Shown here: piece after piece, positions 32,393 to 43,089 of the stretch | Position numbering within the stretch: position 1 is the first letter of the stretch | Layout of the letters: every line of letters begins with the position of its first letter | From: Hydrangea macrophylla | Lineage: Eukaryota > Streptophyta > Magnoliopsida > Cornales > Hydrangeaceae | Assembly: GCA_033977485.1 (NCBI GenBank) | Contig: CM066994.1 | Coordinates: 50,369,155 to 50,433,154 of the forward strand | Direction: 5' to 3' | DNA length: 64,000 nt | Notes under the pieces: generated by a model | Database searches by the model: none | Seen by the model: the letters and a program-made list of their open reading frames with translations, nothing else | Told to the model about the DNA's origin: nothing | Position numbers and translations under genes: made by a program

Positions 32393-34619
32393 TCAAAGGG
32401 CCTTTGTCATTCTGTTCATCGTACATACAGGACTCAGAAGGGGGGGGGGGGGAGAGAGAGGTGGGGCAATTATAGTAGCCTCCTTGAAAAAAAAGGAAAA
32501 GAATAAAAGGAAAACAAATACAAGTATAGGTCGGGGACTAAGGTCGTCCACCACGACCACCTCACCCCCGGTCTCCCCGACCTCTCCGCCGGTAGTAGTG
32601 TCTTCCTCCAGTATGACTTCAACAGAGGCCCCTTTAGTAGCATTAGGCCCCATCTCCCAGTAGTGAGAATCTGCTCTCAAATAGGCGGTAAGGTCCTACT
32701 TAGGATGGTCTAGAGCTACCCTTCTCTTCAGGTCCGTGAACCCCTGAAAGAAGCCATCATCGAAGTCATCGTCGGACTTTGGCGCCTCCCCTGAGCGGTT
32801 GTAGCCTCAGCCAGGGCCTTCTCTATAGCTTCTTGACCCTTCTGAGCTGTCCCCACCTCTGTCAGAGCGGTATCCAACTCTGCCTAGGCTACTCCAAGCT
32901 CTAGAGCCAGCCCCTTACTTTATCTTTCTCCAGGGCTAGGGCAGTCTCCTTAGCCTTCAATATTACCATCTCATTCAAAAGGGTGGCCTCAGTAGCGATC
33001 GTTCTCTTAGCCAAGGTGTGTAGGAAAGACTCAGCCCCGGTAGCCATACATCCAACCTACAAGGAACGAGGTAGAAACCGATTGGTCAAATCTAGCAATT
33101 GGTTAAAAAAATAAAAACGAAGGAAACACGGTAACTTACTTATAAAGTGTGAGAGGCTGTTAAGCTCTCCCTAGAACGCCTATGGAGACATCCCAATGAA
33201 CATCTCTACCTGGCTCGGGAGAAGACCTGGCTTGATCCTTTCCTGGATCTCCGAGGACTCTTCCAGTGCTACCCTGATCGGTACGCTCCCCTTGGGAGCA
33301 GTGTCCTACACCACCCGTGAAGTCGATGTCCCGATCGACTTTGAGCAAATTGCCGGTCAGTGCCTTAGCCGCCTTAGTGGCTGACTGCCAATAGCAGGCT
33401 GAGCAGCTGGCCTCTTCCTCTTCTCAACTGCCCGAGCGGCAGCAGTGGCCACCCATCCACCCCTTAACGCTTCAGGATCTCTCCTTAGGCCTATTTTTGC
33501 AGAAGGGAAAAAGGTAGGCTATAAGTGATCAGAAAAGTAATAAAAATAGTAACCGGGGGAGAAGTATAGATGACTCCACACTGAAGAGCCCATCAGGAAT
33601 GATTGGAGGGAAGATAGGTGCCTCAAACTACTAGTCAGGCTCGTAGGTGACTTTTCGCTCACTCATTCGGGTGACCAAGTTGTCGACATTCGTAGGCTCT
33701 TTAGCCAAAGCCTAGATCCTATCCTGGCACTCATCCAGGATGCTCGGTGGATCAGTTTACCCCACTGTAAAACAAAGCAGACAGTTAGTTCACAGCAATA
33801 GCAAAACAAGAGGAAGAGACGGACTACACAAGCACTTACTCCTTAAATTCCCTACCCAGGCGGTCCTCAATTGTATTCCCGGGGCGTCTCCATAAAGCCC
33901 AGGGGTAGATACTTGGAAAAATTTCTTCTTTACCCCCTGTTGTTGCTCGGATATTTTCTATGATCTTCCTCCCCTGTCGGGCTCACAAAGCAAAGAACCT
34001 GGCCTTCCCGTGCACCGGGAACGGTCAGTGGGTCCAGAGAAACTCTTCAATGGTGAGTTCATACCCAAGGACTTGGGGCCACAAAGAGGTGGTCCCTATC
34101 AAGAATCTCTACCCGTTCAGGGTGAGCTACCCGAGAGCGATCCCAAGGTAGATCAAAACGTCCCAGGCGACCGGATGAAGGGGAAGACGAAGACCAGCCA
34201 TGATGACATCCTTGTAAAGGGTTACAAAACCCGACCAGTGTATATGAGCCCCTTCGTTGGGTACGTCCAAGGAGTAGTAGCCAAGGATGTTATACCTGTT
34301 GCTAATCCAGCTTAGGTCAGCACCGAGCAGGCTATTAGAGACCACTCGCAAAAAAATGCTACATCTGGACTACTAAGGATTGGTTATTTATCTCCTAACC
34401 CCATTGACACAGAGGCTGCTAGGAAGCCTTGGATGGCCTCATCATCAGACACCCAGATGGGATACTGCCCTCGCTATGATGGTCAGACGGGGTCAATGAA
34501 AGAGGGTTTAGGATCATGTCTGGGGTCCCCAACTGAGATTGTTCATCTTTCGACCAGGAAAATGAGTTAAAGTCATCATGGCACATCTCTAAGGTCTCCA
34601 CTATAGAATGTGAGAGCAA
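32393..34619 (-). pseudogene. Antisense ORF of the Tat element (Transposase_28-like)
   Basis: Minus-strand pieces: 34419-34619, 34127-34351 and 32393-32680. The middle piece encodes AGLRLPLHPVAWDVLIYLGI (about 34140-34200), close to the GLRLPLHPF..VL...L theme of the family annotated as putative gypsy-type transposon (Transposase_28). The last piece has an acidic, Gly/Val-rich run (VILEEDTTTGGEVGETGG). Known: several Tat elements carry an antisense ORF between integrase and the 3' LTR. Role unknown. It is broken by shifts and cannot be read through. A poly-G run lies at about 32440-32451. Confidence 0.6.
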
Positions 34620-35075
34620 CTAGCGACCTAAGTAGGGGTCTTGAACCCCGAGTCTAAGATATAGGGACAGAAGGTTCAAGAACCTATACAGTAGGGCGTA
34701 CAGGGCCTTACCCATCAAGTAGTACTCAGATAGAATGGGTCTGGAATACCCCGACTGATTCGATCGCTCTACCAGGGAAAGGTTACCACCCGATCTACAA
34801 AAGAAGCAGAACCTATAAAAGAAAAAGTCCCACTCCTTTACGAGTCCTAACAGGTTCCTATTCTCCAGTCTCGCTCGATAACAGAGAGAAAAAAAGAAAG
34901 GAAAATACAATGAATGACAAGGCTAGAGGAGTGAAGACTTACAGGAAAAAGAGTGCAAAATTGGGCTTGGAAAGCTTGACCGGGTGCTTTCTCTCTTCAA
35001 TCGCTCGGTAGTCTCTTTCTCTGTACAGCAGGAGCAACAAAGATGTACAAGTGTCCCCTAAATAGGCACTACGGA
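34620..35075. other. Tat region before the 3' LTR
   Basis: No supported coding region. A minus-strand ORF at 34620-34910 shows hydrophobic runs without family features; it may be the leader side of the antisense ORF. Confidence 0.35.
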
Positions 35076-35785
35076 TGGTCCAGATCATTTCAAATCCAAC
35101 AGTCTTGCACAACACCCGCCAAAACGCCTGCCAGCTGTCACCTTGAGCAGTCCAAACGGTGCCTCAAAAGGCTGCGCATTTAATGCATGACCATCCCAGG
35201 GATGGTACCCAAAATCGTGACTCATAGTGTGACCATCCCAGGGATGGTACCCAGAACCGCCCAATATATCCGATCGTGATTAATGGTTTGGGAATACGAC
35301 GCTGGCCCTTCTCGTGTTAGTGGCTGGCTGTCCACATCGCATAGCACGACCCAGAAGGCTCCAGACAGTTTTCTACCTCAACTAGAAGACTAATGTAAAG
35401 AGAAGGGTGTTTCATAATCTGATTAGGAAACTCCCACAATTAGTACTGATCAACTATAGTTAGATCATACTATATAATTAGGCTACTTACCTTGTACAAG
35501 TGGTCTGTTGTATCTATAAAAGAGACCACTCGCCCTCTTCAAAGGGGATGGCATTCTTATTCTACAGAATATCAACATTGCATTGCTCACACGCACACTT
35601 TGTCCGGCCGGTCTCTGGTAGCTCCAAGCTCCTGTTGGTTCACCAAAGACCCTGGTGACTTTTGAATCATAGTATAAGTGCTCCGACACACAACGTAGAT
35701 GTAGGTCTCTTAATTAATAGGGCTGAACTACATATAAACTTACTTGTCTACTTCTTCTTACTCTCTTATCCAAATTTTGCCATCA
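35076..35785 (+). repeat. Tat element 3' LTR
   Basis: Counterpart of 1716-2360, ending CATCA immediately before TTAAC (35786-35790). It contains a duplicated GACCATCCCAGGGATGGTACCC block (35189 and 35231) not duplicated in the 5' LTR, which explains its greater length. A TATA box (CTATAAAAG) is near 35515. The start (TG at 35076) is inferred from alignment of ATCCAA blocks. Confidence 0.72.
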
Positions 35786-36346
35786 TTAACTGATATTTTT
35801 TTGTTTGTTTATTAGAATGGACTCTTTATAAGCAGTTGCAATAGTAGCTTCTAGTGTTCATAAATTACACTCAAATTCACAAACTGCTTTAGATTTTAGC
35901 TCACTATTTTCAAAGTAATGCTATGAACTTTGGCTTATATTTTGTTTTAACATTGTGATAGATCTAATTGATGTGTGTAGTTTGTATGTATCTGTTTGTA
36001 AAGATTGTGTTGAGTTGGATAAATTAATGAATTTGAATGCATTCAATTGGGGATATATATATTGGTTGTTATTTTGTTGAGATTTTTGATGTATTTAATT
36101 TGGCTTCTCGAGGGTTCAAAGTAAATTATTGTTTCAAAATAGAGAGAAGTAGGTTTCATATGTCAACCAAACAATGCCTTATAAATTAAACTTTGCTACT
36201 GTGCCAAGTTACAATTTTGAGTCTTTGTTAAGTAGCAATGTTGTTAGATATCAATGATATTCACTCTGGGTTCTATTTGATCTTTGAGTACAATTGAAGA
36301 GAATGTGCGTCAGTGAAAGCTTTAGCAAGTTTTCTCTCTCTTTCTC

Positions 36347-36377
<31 letters not shown>

Positions 36378-36489
36378 ACATATGTATACTTACATATAAA
36401 TATACACACATATATACTTTACTTAAAAGGCTTTGAAGCATCATTAGGAGAGTTTTAGATTGATAGGTTTTTTATTTTTTTAGCTACAG
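35786..36489 (+). other. Intron-like DNA inside the CACTA
   Basis: AT-rich with T-runs, a (CT)n tract at 36332-36377 and a TATA/CATA microsatellite-like stretch to 36415. It continues the CACTA sequence interrupted at 1715 (after the shared TTAAC). No coding region. Confidence 0.5.
36332..36377. repeat. (CT)n microsatellite
   Basis: Mostly perfect CT dinucleotides with a few interruptions. Confidence 0.9.
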
Positions 36490-36591
36490 GTTCTGCCATT
36501 TTTGAGATAAGGTGGTTAAAATGGAGGGGGTAACTGACGCTAATGTGCCTCTTGATTATGTTGAATTCCATATTACTCCAAGCCAAAACAG
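36490..36591 (+). pseudogene. Captured exon resembling the start of a COP1-interacting-protein-like gene
   Basis: AG at 36488-36489 could be an acceptor. ATG 36521 opens MEGVTDANVPLDYVEF and continues HITPSQNR to a donor (ACAG|GTTCAG, exon end 36591). The pattern MEG...PLDY.EF...PSQNR resembles the first coding exon of plant COP1-interacting-protein-7-like proteins, as far as I recall that family. The reading is split inside an Arg codon at the donor, as a real exon would be. The next exons of that family are not found nearby, so this is a captured fragment rather than a gene. Confidence 0.45.
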
Positions 36592-37307
36592 GTTCAGTTC
36601 TTCCTAAGCCTACTAGTTCAGATGCTTATCTCATAGTGCATACGTACAGAACAATTTTTGATTGATTGCACAAGTTAGTGGTCTGATTACTTTGTTCCTT
36701 TCTGCTACATATTTAGAATTTTGATTGGATATAGAGTTAAGAAAATAGGAATTGGGAATGTGAAATTGAGTATCAATATTAGCAAATGAAAAGACGGTGA
36801 ATGTGAAACTGGAGTTGTAAATGGACCAAACTTGGATTTGGTAGGGCCATGGTCAAATCAGATTAGATAAGATGTTAATTGATTTTTGCCCTCTCTGGTT
36901 ATTTGACAACATCTTCCAACTATAGTTGATTGTATAGAATAGCTAGTTAACTTAGTATTATGTTTTGAATGATTGAAACTATATTTTGCTTTGAGTGTTT
37001 CTTATTATAGACATTTATTTACATGTTCCCTATATGAATTTGGAGTCTGTGTATAGAGGAAGTGTAAAAGCATCATCAATCAACCCAAAGTATCTATGAG
37101 TTCTCTCTCAAACCCTGAATTTCTGTTTAGCTACTAAGAAAATAATCCAATAACATAAGACTTTGTTTGTTTAGAAAATAAAATAAATCTCGTTATGATT
37201 CGTTTGATTTTCTGGATGTGCAGACAATAGGGAAGAAAATTTGGAGGAAGTTGGTCCTGCTGCAACATAGCTCCACTTTTTTTTTTAAGGTTATGCTTGG
37301 TTCATAG

Positions 37308-37726
37308 ATTTATTGAGGGAATGGAAAGGAAAATGGTTGAATGAATCACTGTCAAATGCAGGCGATAGATTGGTTATTGTTAACTTCTATTCCCCTGGTT
37401 GTGGTGGGTGCAAAGCTTTGCATCCAAAGGTATATACAAACATATATGACATATATATAAATATATATATATATTACTTCTGGATATGCTATGATACGAT
37501 TTTGTGTTTAATTTGTTAACAGTATGTTTATTTTCTTTTTTTTTATCAAATCTGTCAGCTTGCAGAATCAAACCCAAATGCAGTTTTTCTTCAAGTGAAC
37601 TATAAAGAACTAAAAACAATGTGTTATTGTCTCAACATACATGTCTTGGCCTTCTTCGGATTTTATAGAGGTGCAGAGAGGAGATTGTGTAGTTTCAGCT
37701 ACACCAATGCAACTATAAGAATTTGA
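37308..37726 (+). pseudogene. Captured two-exon fragment of an ACHT-type thioredoxin-like protein
   Basis: Exon A (37308-37429) encodes SNAGDRLVIVNFY and SPGCGGCKALHPK; the CGGC active site is intact. GTATATAC follows. Exon B (37559-37726) starts after CTGTCAG and encodes LAESNPNAVFLQVNY, MCYCLNIHVLAFFGFYRG and CSFSYTNATIRI then TGA. Both splice sites are phase 0 and usable. Known: ACHT (atypical CYS HIS-rich thioredoxin, also thioredoxin-like 1/2 chloroplastic) proteins carry this domain after a plastid transit peptide. Missing here: transit peptide, N-terminal exon, and the last helix and tail after TNATI. FFGF replaces the usual PFFRF. It is a gene fragment captured by the CACTA. Confidence 0.8.
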
Positions 37727-38227
37727 TCCATTACGTATCTTTATATCTTCATATTTTCTTAAAATGTAGTCTAAAACTATTTTGTTGGTCAAGTTTGTTC
37801 TTAGAATTTGTAACTTATCTGAAATACTCAGCCAAAAATGTAGGAATTTAAATCTTTTGTAACATTTGTCACCCATCAGCATCATATTTCATGATATACT
37901 CTCCATCTCAGCCTCCTTTAAAGAACTAGAAACATCCCCTAAATAGAACTAAAAATAGCCCCAAATAGCCCCTATTCTACTATATTTTTCAGCCCCTAAG
38001 TAGACCTTAAAACAACCCTAAAATAACCCAGTTATGATGAGTTTACTACATTTTTTTAGCCCCTAAATAGAGCTGAAAACAGCCCCAAACAACCCCTAGC
38101 TTATTAGCAAACTTAAATAGCAAGCTAAAGCGGACTTGATCGCCTAGAAAGCAAGAAATTTCAAACTTGACAATATCATCTTGCAGCAAGCTAAACACTC
38201 ATCTTTTCTTCAATTGTTCTTGTTTTA

Positions 38228-38232
<5 letters not shown>

Positions 38233-38271
<39 letters not shown>
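38233..38271. repeat. (CT)n microsatellite
   Basis: About 39 bases of perfect CT dinucleotide inside the captured-gene region; an ORF through it is spurious. Confidence 0.92.
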
Positions 38272-38273
<2 letters not shown>

Positions 38274-38514
38274 ATGTGGTTTCTTTCTCATTCTACTTCA
38301 TGATTGTGGTAGCCTCCTTAGATGTTGCACACAAGTTTTTTTTTCCTGGGTTTCCTGTCATGCCCCTTCTATACTAGTCAAAGAGCTTTTTTACCTTGAG
38401 TTGGGACTGAACTGGTTTTTTGATTAGGCTTTTTCTATCTTTTGATGTTTCTATCACATTATTTGATGTTTCTATCACGTTATTCCTAATACTTTTTCAA
38501 TCTTTATATTTTAG

Positions 38515-38659
38515 GCAATGGCTCAGGAGGCTTGAATGCTGCTAGTATGCATGTGGTTAGAACACCAAGCATTGATCTACAACTACCAATCTGGTGCAGT
38601 GGCTATGGGTGCAATCATGGCCGAATTGTTTACTCTTCATCCTCTTTTCCTGCATCAAG
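38515..38659 (+). pseudogene. Captured exon-like block, unknown family
   Basis: Bounded by TATATTTTAG (acceptor) and ATCAAG|GTATCT (donor). One frame is open throughout (48 codons, starting two bases in) and reads SMHVVRTPSIDLQLPIWCSG and NHGRIVYSSSSFPASR. Flanks are T-rich intron-like DNA. I do not recognise the protein. Exon status is inferred from splice signals plus an open frame. Confidence 0.45.
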
Positions 38660-39981
38660 GTATCTATATGCTACTGCAAATAGTCCTTCATTGAATTGAA
38701 TTCTTAAAGTACCTACTCTTTATTAGTATTTTTCTGCACATCTTTACGTTTCTTTGTTTCTGCTTTATAATGACAGAAATTAAATATCATGTTCTAGTAT
38801 ACAAGGCTTTATATTGGTTTGTGGATTTAGAGAAGGAAATAAAAAAGGAAGGAAAGCCAGTTCCCTTGTGTCTTTCTCTATGATCAAATAACACTTTTTT
38901 CTAGGATATCAGTGCATATTAGTTTGTTTCAGATTATGTTGCTTCTTTTTCTATACTCGTGGTATTCATCATGGGTGTTCAACTGGAGTACCTAAATTTG
39001 ATATGTCTAGAATACCATTTAAGTTGTTTTCGTAGATGTGATCACAAAAATGCTGGGAATTAGTTCACATTAGAAGCGGATCAGGTATAAATTAACCCTT
39101 TAATTTGAATTGTGACTCAAAACCAAGTTGGATATATGTAGTTAGTTAATTGATTCTTAATCATAGCCTTTTGTGGTATTCCAAAACTGCATTTTGACAT
39201 CGGTTGTTGTAAGAAGCGACCTTGCTTTATCAAGAGAGATTAGTGAAGAACTGATTATGAATGCTGTCTATTAGAAGTGATTAGTGAACTGCATTTTGGA
39301 ATACATTTTTGGCACAAGTTCTTCTTCAACTGGAATACATTTTTTCTATGGGTTGAAGTGTTGCTATTAGCTGTACCTATTTATTGTATGGATGCTTTTC
39401 ATTTAAGCTCAACAAAAGCTTTTATTCTACAAAAGGCGAGAGGTTATCAGGGAGGCTTACATAAAGTCATCAAGTGCACACTTGTTTAGAATGCTCCTGG
39501 TTCAAGGGGAAAAAAGTTTTCAACTTTTAAATCTTTCAATCTTTTTTTTGAATGACCAACTATAGACTTTTTCATTTGAAGTTTAAGTCAAATAATTTTG
39601 ATAACACTTGTCAGAAACCACTCCTTTTTTTTCAAGATGTGGATCGTTTATCTAGACTGAACAATATGGGGATCAAATTGTATAGAACTTCTTGCTCATG
39701 TGGTGAGAAATGGTACTGCTAACTTATGGTGATAACACAAATGTTTTGAGAAATAAAACATCCTTGTGGGGATAGGCAAAAAAACAAAAAGAAAGAGAAA
39801 AAGAACAAAGAAGAAAAACGAAAAGGGTACTGGGATTTGGTAGTGAATTTACTGTAGCAATCTAAGTATACATTGTGTTTGTATATTTTACCTTTATTTA
39901 TGTGTTGCTTATGTCTTGGTGTTTATATGAGTTTCTTTAAAGCCGAAAAACTCAATCTGAAATATTTTTGGTTGCTGACAG

Positions 39982-40267
39982 AAGATTCAAAGGGTTCCAA
40001 GGCTCCAAAGGATGGTAAATTCATTTTCAAGTCACCATTAGTCAGAGTTGTTGTTGTGAAGAGACTTCCTTTAGCTTCTAAAGTTGACAAGACTGCAAAA
40101 GAGGAGAACAAACCAGATGAAGAGCATATAACAAATGTATCAAGCACCAGACTTCAGTCACTATGCCAAAACTATATATTTGCCCACATATATAGAGATA
40201 GGCTGGTGCTCATGACAGTGGGTGCTAGAACTCAATACATTTTCCAGAGATTTCTTTGTTTATGTTG
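39982..40267 (+). pseudogene. Captured exon-like block, Lys-rich, unknown family
   Basis: Follows GTTGCTGACAG. The frame reads DSKGSKAPKDGKFIFKSP, VRVVVVKRLPLASKVDK and then an acidic/Lys stretch (EENKPDEEH). It stays open to TGA at about 40266, but after about 40150 the composition turns intron-like. Flanking DNA is AT-rich. No family is recognised with confidence. Part of the gene-fragment cargo of the CACTA. Confidence 0.45.
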
Positions 40268-40594
40268 ATTTGTAGCAAGGAAACAGGGATCAGATATATG
40301 AGTAAACATGTGCCAACATGACTTTTTGGAGATAAATTATATTTGCGCACTGTTTGGTTGCTAATAATAGTCAAGTATTGTATTATTTTTAAGCTAAATA
40401 CGTACCTTGATGGCACCATTAGATATTATTTTTGTTGTGTTGGATATAGATTTTGTTATTTTTTGTGTTTGGTATAGATTAATATGCTTGTTAATTAGGT
40501 GCAAAAAAAATGGGAAGCAAGTAAAAAAATAATTTAGATTTTTGCATATTGTAAATCTGAAATTTATTTATTTATTTTTATTTTTTGTTTTTTC

Positions 40595-40806
40595 TGGAAA
40601 TTACTAACGGATATAACCATTAGAAATTATAGACAAACTGTTAGTATTCAATACTACTCTTTTAAAATCACTTGGAAAACTAACTGTTAGTAACTAGATT
40701 TCTAATGGTATTCGTTAATGGATATATCTGTTAATAAATTCGTTAGTAATATTACTAATGCTAATTTATAACGGATCCGTTAGTAATGAGGCCATATGGT
40801 GTAGTG
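40595..40806 (-). repeat. CACTA right terminal inverted repeat and subterminal repeats
   Basis: The terminal 15 bases (40792-40806) are the inverse complement of 1010-1024. Inside them are repeated GTTAGTAAT, TTAGAAAT and CGGATATATCYGTTA motifs, mirroring the left end. TTA follows at 40807. Confidence 0.85.
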
Positions 40807-42050
40807 TTAGAACTGTTCATTGCAATTTCTTCATTTCCTATTGCTTCAAACTGTGTGTTGTGGACAATCATGTGACTTCACAGGACATGGCCTATGGACC
40901 CAAAAATGAATTTTTATTTTCTCTATTTTTGCTGCTCCTCCGAGGCATGACAAGAATTTTGGAGAGCTGCAGGTTTTACCTTTTTGCTCACTGATTGTCC
41001 AACACTATTTGGTCCTAGAACCCTGAGATCCCTAAGGGATGAGTGTTAAGATTAGTTCTGACACTAGATAGTTTCTTTTCGGGTAGCATGGCACCTATGT
41101 TCGTTCCAGACGAGTTCGGGCAGACGCGAAGTATATTTCTGGAAGATTCAACAGAGGGCCATCACTGACACTGAGCGGGATCTCCGTGTATGAGACTCTA
41201 ATTTATTTTTGTTCCAGACTCAAATTGTAATAGTTTAGTAACTTTTAGTTAGGTTTACCTTCAACTTAGAATGTTCATTACTGTTTCTTCATTTTCTATT
41301 GCGTAGAACTGTGTGTTGTGGACAATTATGTGACTTTACCAATAACGGCCTATGGACCTAAAATGATTTTTTATTTTCTGTACTTTTGCTCCTCTGTGGC
41401 ATGACAAGATTTTTGGTATCAGAGCTCCAAGTTTTACCTTTTCGCTCACTGATTGTCCAGCACTATTTGGTCCTAGAACCCTGAGATCCCTAAGGGATGA
41501 GTGTTAAGATTAGTTTTGGCACTAGATAGTTTCTTTTTAGGTAGCATGGCACCTCTGTTCGTTCTGGATGAGTTCAGGGGACATAAGATGCTGATCCCTA
41601 ACATATGAGGGATGCTTAGTTAGCATGCTCACTCGGCTTTGTTGCAAAACTGATGGCGTTTTACGCCCTGGACAATCCAATGTCCAGATTTTGGAGGTAG
41701 AGGTTTCTATGACAACATCGGCTATCAAGTTAGAGGCCGAGGTGTTCTGCAGGAGATGTTTATATTTTTGTTTATTTATTAATAAAATTTGAGAACAATT
41801 TGTTTAACCTTATGTTTTGTAAACAGTAGTGCCGCCTTAATTTTTTATGTTTCAGACTTATGGTTGTAATAGTAATCTAAGTTATGTGTAGTATATTTTA
41901 AGTTTATCTATTAGCTTCCCCTGGTTTATGATTTATTATAGTACTACAGTTAGATATACTGTGGATTTCTCTCACTTGTCACGGCCTACGGGTCCAAAAA
42001 AAAAATTTTATTTTCCCTATTTTTGCTATGTTGAGGCGTAACATGTGCAA
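40807..42050 (+). mobile_element. Tandem LTR-like units (TRIM-like or deleted LTR element)
   Basis: Three related segments: from 40807 (right half of the CACTA-interrupted unit), from about 41266, and from about 41640-42050. Shared blocks: AACTGTGTGTTGTGGACAAT, GACATGGCCTATGGACC-like, GGCATGACAAGA, and CCTGAGATCCCTAAGGGATG. In the second unit GGCATGACAAGATTTTTGGTATCAGAGC looks like an LTR end followed by an initiator-Met-tRNA primer-binding site. Period is about 460 bases between the first two. No gag or pol is present. The exact LTR borders are not resolved. Confidence 0.6.
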
Positions 42051-42109
42051 CTTAGTCATATATGATGAAAGAGAAATGAGAAGTCTTTCCTATTTTCCAA
42101 AACTTCCAC

Positions 42110-42720
42110 AAAATGGTGTGTACCCAATTTGGGTTACGGTCTGATAATGAGGCTGAGTATATTGATTCAAGATTGACTGTATATTTCTCTTCCTAAGGGA
42201 TTATTCACCAAATTTCTTGCACTGATACCCCTCAACACAATGGAGTTACAGAACACAAGAATCATCATCTTTTAAATATTATCAATTGTTACTTTTCTAG
42301 GATCATGCTCCTTATACCTTTTAGAGTGAAGCAGTCCTCAGGGCTACTTATCTCATCAATCATCTTTCCAATCGTGTGTTAAATAAGAAAATACCACTTG
42401 AGCTCATTTCTCATCCTTCCATCTCATCTTCTATTTATCCTCATATCTTTGGTTGTTTCTGTTTTGATCTTAATCATGCACTTAACCGTGAGAAGTTGGA
42501 TCCTCGTTCCATTAAATGTGTGTTTGTTGGTTACTCTCCTACATAAAGGGTTATAAATGTTATCATCCTCCATCTCATAAATGGTTTGTGTCTATGGATG
42601 TCAACTTTCACATGTCCGAGTCCTACTTTCGTGATCCTCCGATGTCTCTTCAGGGGGAACAGAGGTGTGAAGAGATACCTATGTTATCTATGATGATTGA
42701 GGTCAAGACATAGAGAGTTG
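42110..42720 (+). pseudogene. Copia integrase, partial
   Basis: Reads VRSDNEAEYID (second Asp of the DDE triad; about 42140-42172), then TPQHNGVTEHKNHHLL (Glu present; about 42233), ATYLINHLSNRVLNKK and LDPRSIKCVFVGYSP (about 42499-42540). This is the copia integrase core and its C-terminal GKGY-type region. The N-terminal zinc-binding part is missing. Stops occur at about 42195, 42299, 42331 and 42545. Confidence 0.75.
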
Positions 42721-43089
42721 AGGAGAGGGAGCTTGAAATACCATAAATAGAGAGAGTTGAAGAGAGGGAGCCTAAAAAAGAGAGAGTTGGGGGCCGAAGG
42801 AGAATGAATTATTGGCCTATTTCTAGGGGAACATGGAATAAAAGGAAGACTAATGAGACTCTAGAGGCTACAGCTCCACCGGCCACTCCCACTATCATTC
42901 TCTATAAATAAAGAAGATTCAAGTATTTCTAATACTTTTTATACACCTCATTCTTTTGAACCTAATGATTTAGATGTTCTCATTGCTGTTGTGAGGGTGT
43001 TAGGTCTTGCACTCAACATCCTATATCAAATTTTTTGTCTTATTCGCAGTTATCTCATTCTTACAGAGCCTTTCTTTCAAACATTTCCT

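Larger units (their letters stand above)
1716..35785 (+). mobile_element. Tat-type Ty3/gypsy LTR retrotransposon, decayed, with nested insertions
   Basis: Two related LTRs (1716-2360 and about 35076-35785) are bounded by TTAAC (1711-1715 and 35786-35790), a 5-bp target duplication. Order of domains: gag, aspartic protease, RT, RNase H, a second RNase H, integrase, then an antisense ORF. The second RNase H and antisense ORF are marks of the Tat/Ogre/Retand group. All ORFs carry stops or frameshifts. The pol region is split by a 3.26-kb solo LTR and by an 18-kb block flanked by 2.24-kb direct repeats. The 5' LTR begins TA instead of TG and the LTR pair is clearly diverged, so the insertion is old. 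Confidence 0.78.
1010..40806. mobile_element. CACTA (En/Spm-type) transposon carrying gene fragments and nested retrotransposons
   Basis: Seen: the left end reads CACTACACCATATGG and the right end is its exact inverse complement over 15 bases. TTA lies immediately outside both ends (1007-1009 and 40807-40809), the 3-bp duplication typical of CACTA elements. Both ends carry subterminal repeats around the core CTAACGGATATATCCGTTAG. A related repeat at 41258-41275 keeps the unoccupied target (AACTTAGAA). Removing the Tat insertion (1716-35785 plus one TTAAC) leaves about 5.7 kb without a recognisable transposase but with exon-like fragments. Known: CACTA elements mobilise through a TNP2-type transposase acting on such ends. 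Inference: a non-autonomous, gene-capturing copy later filled by retrotransposons. Confidence 0.85.

Noticed and set aside
37308..37726. Functional thioredoxin-like gene
   Set aside because: N-terminal exons, transit peptide and the C-terminal helix are missing and it lies inside a transposon; treated as a captured fragment.
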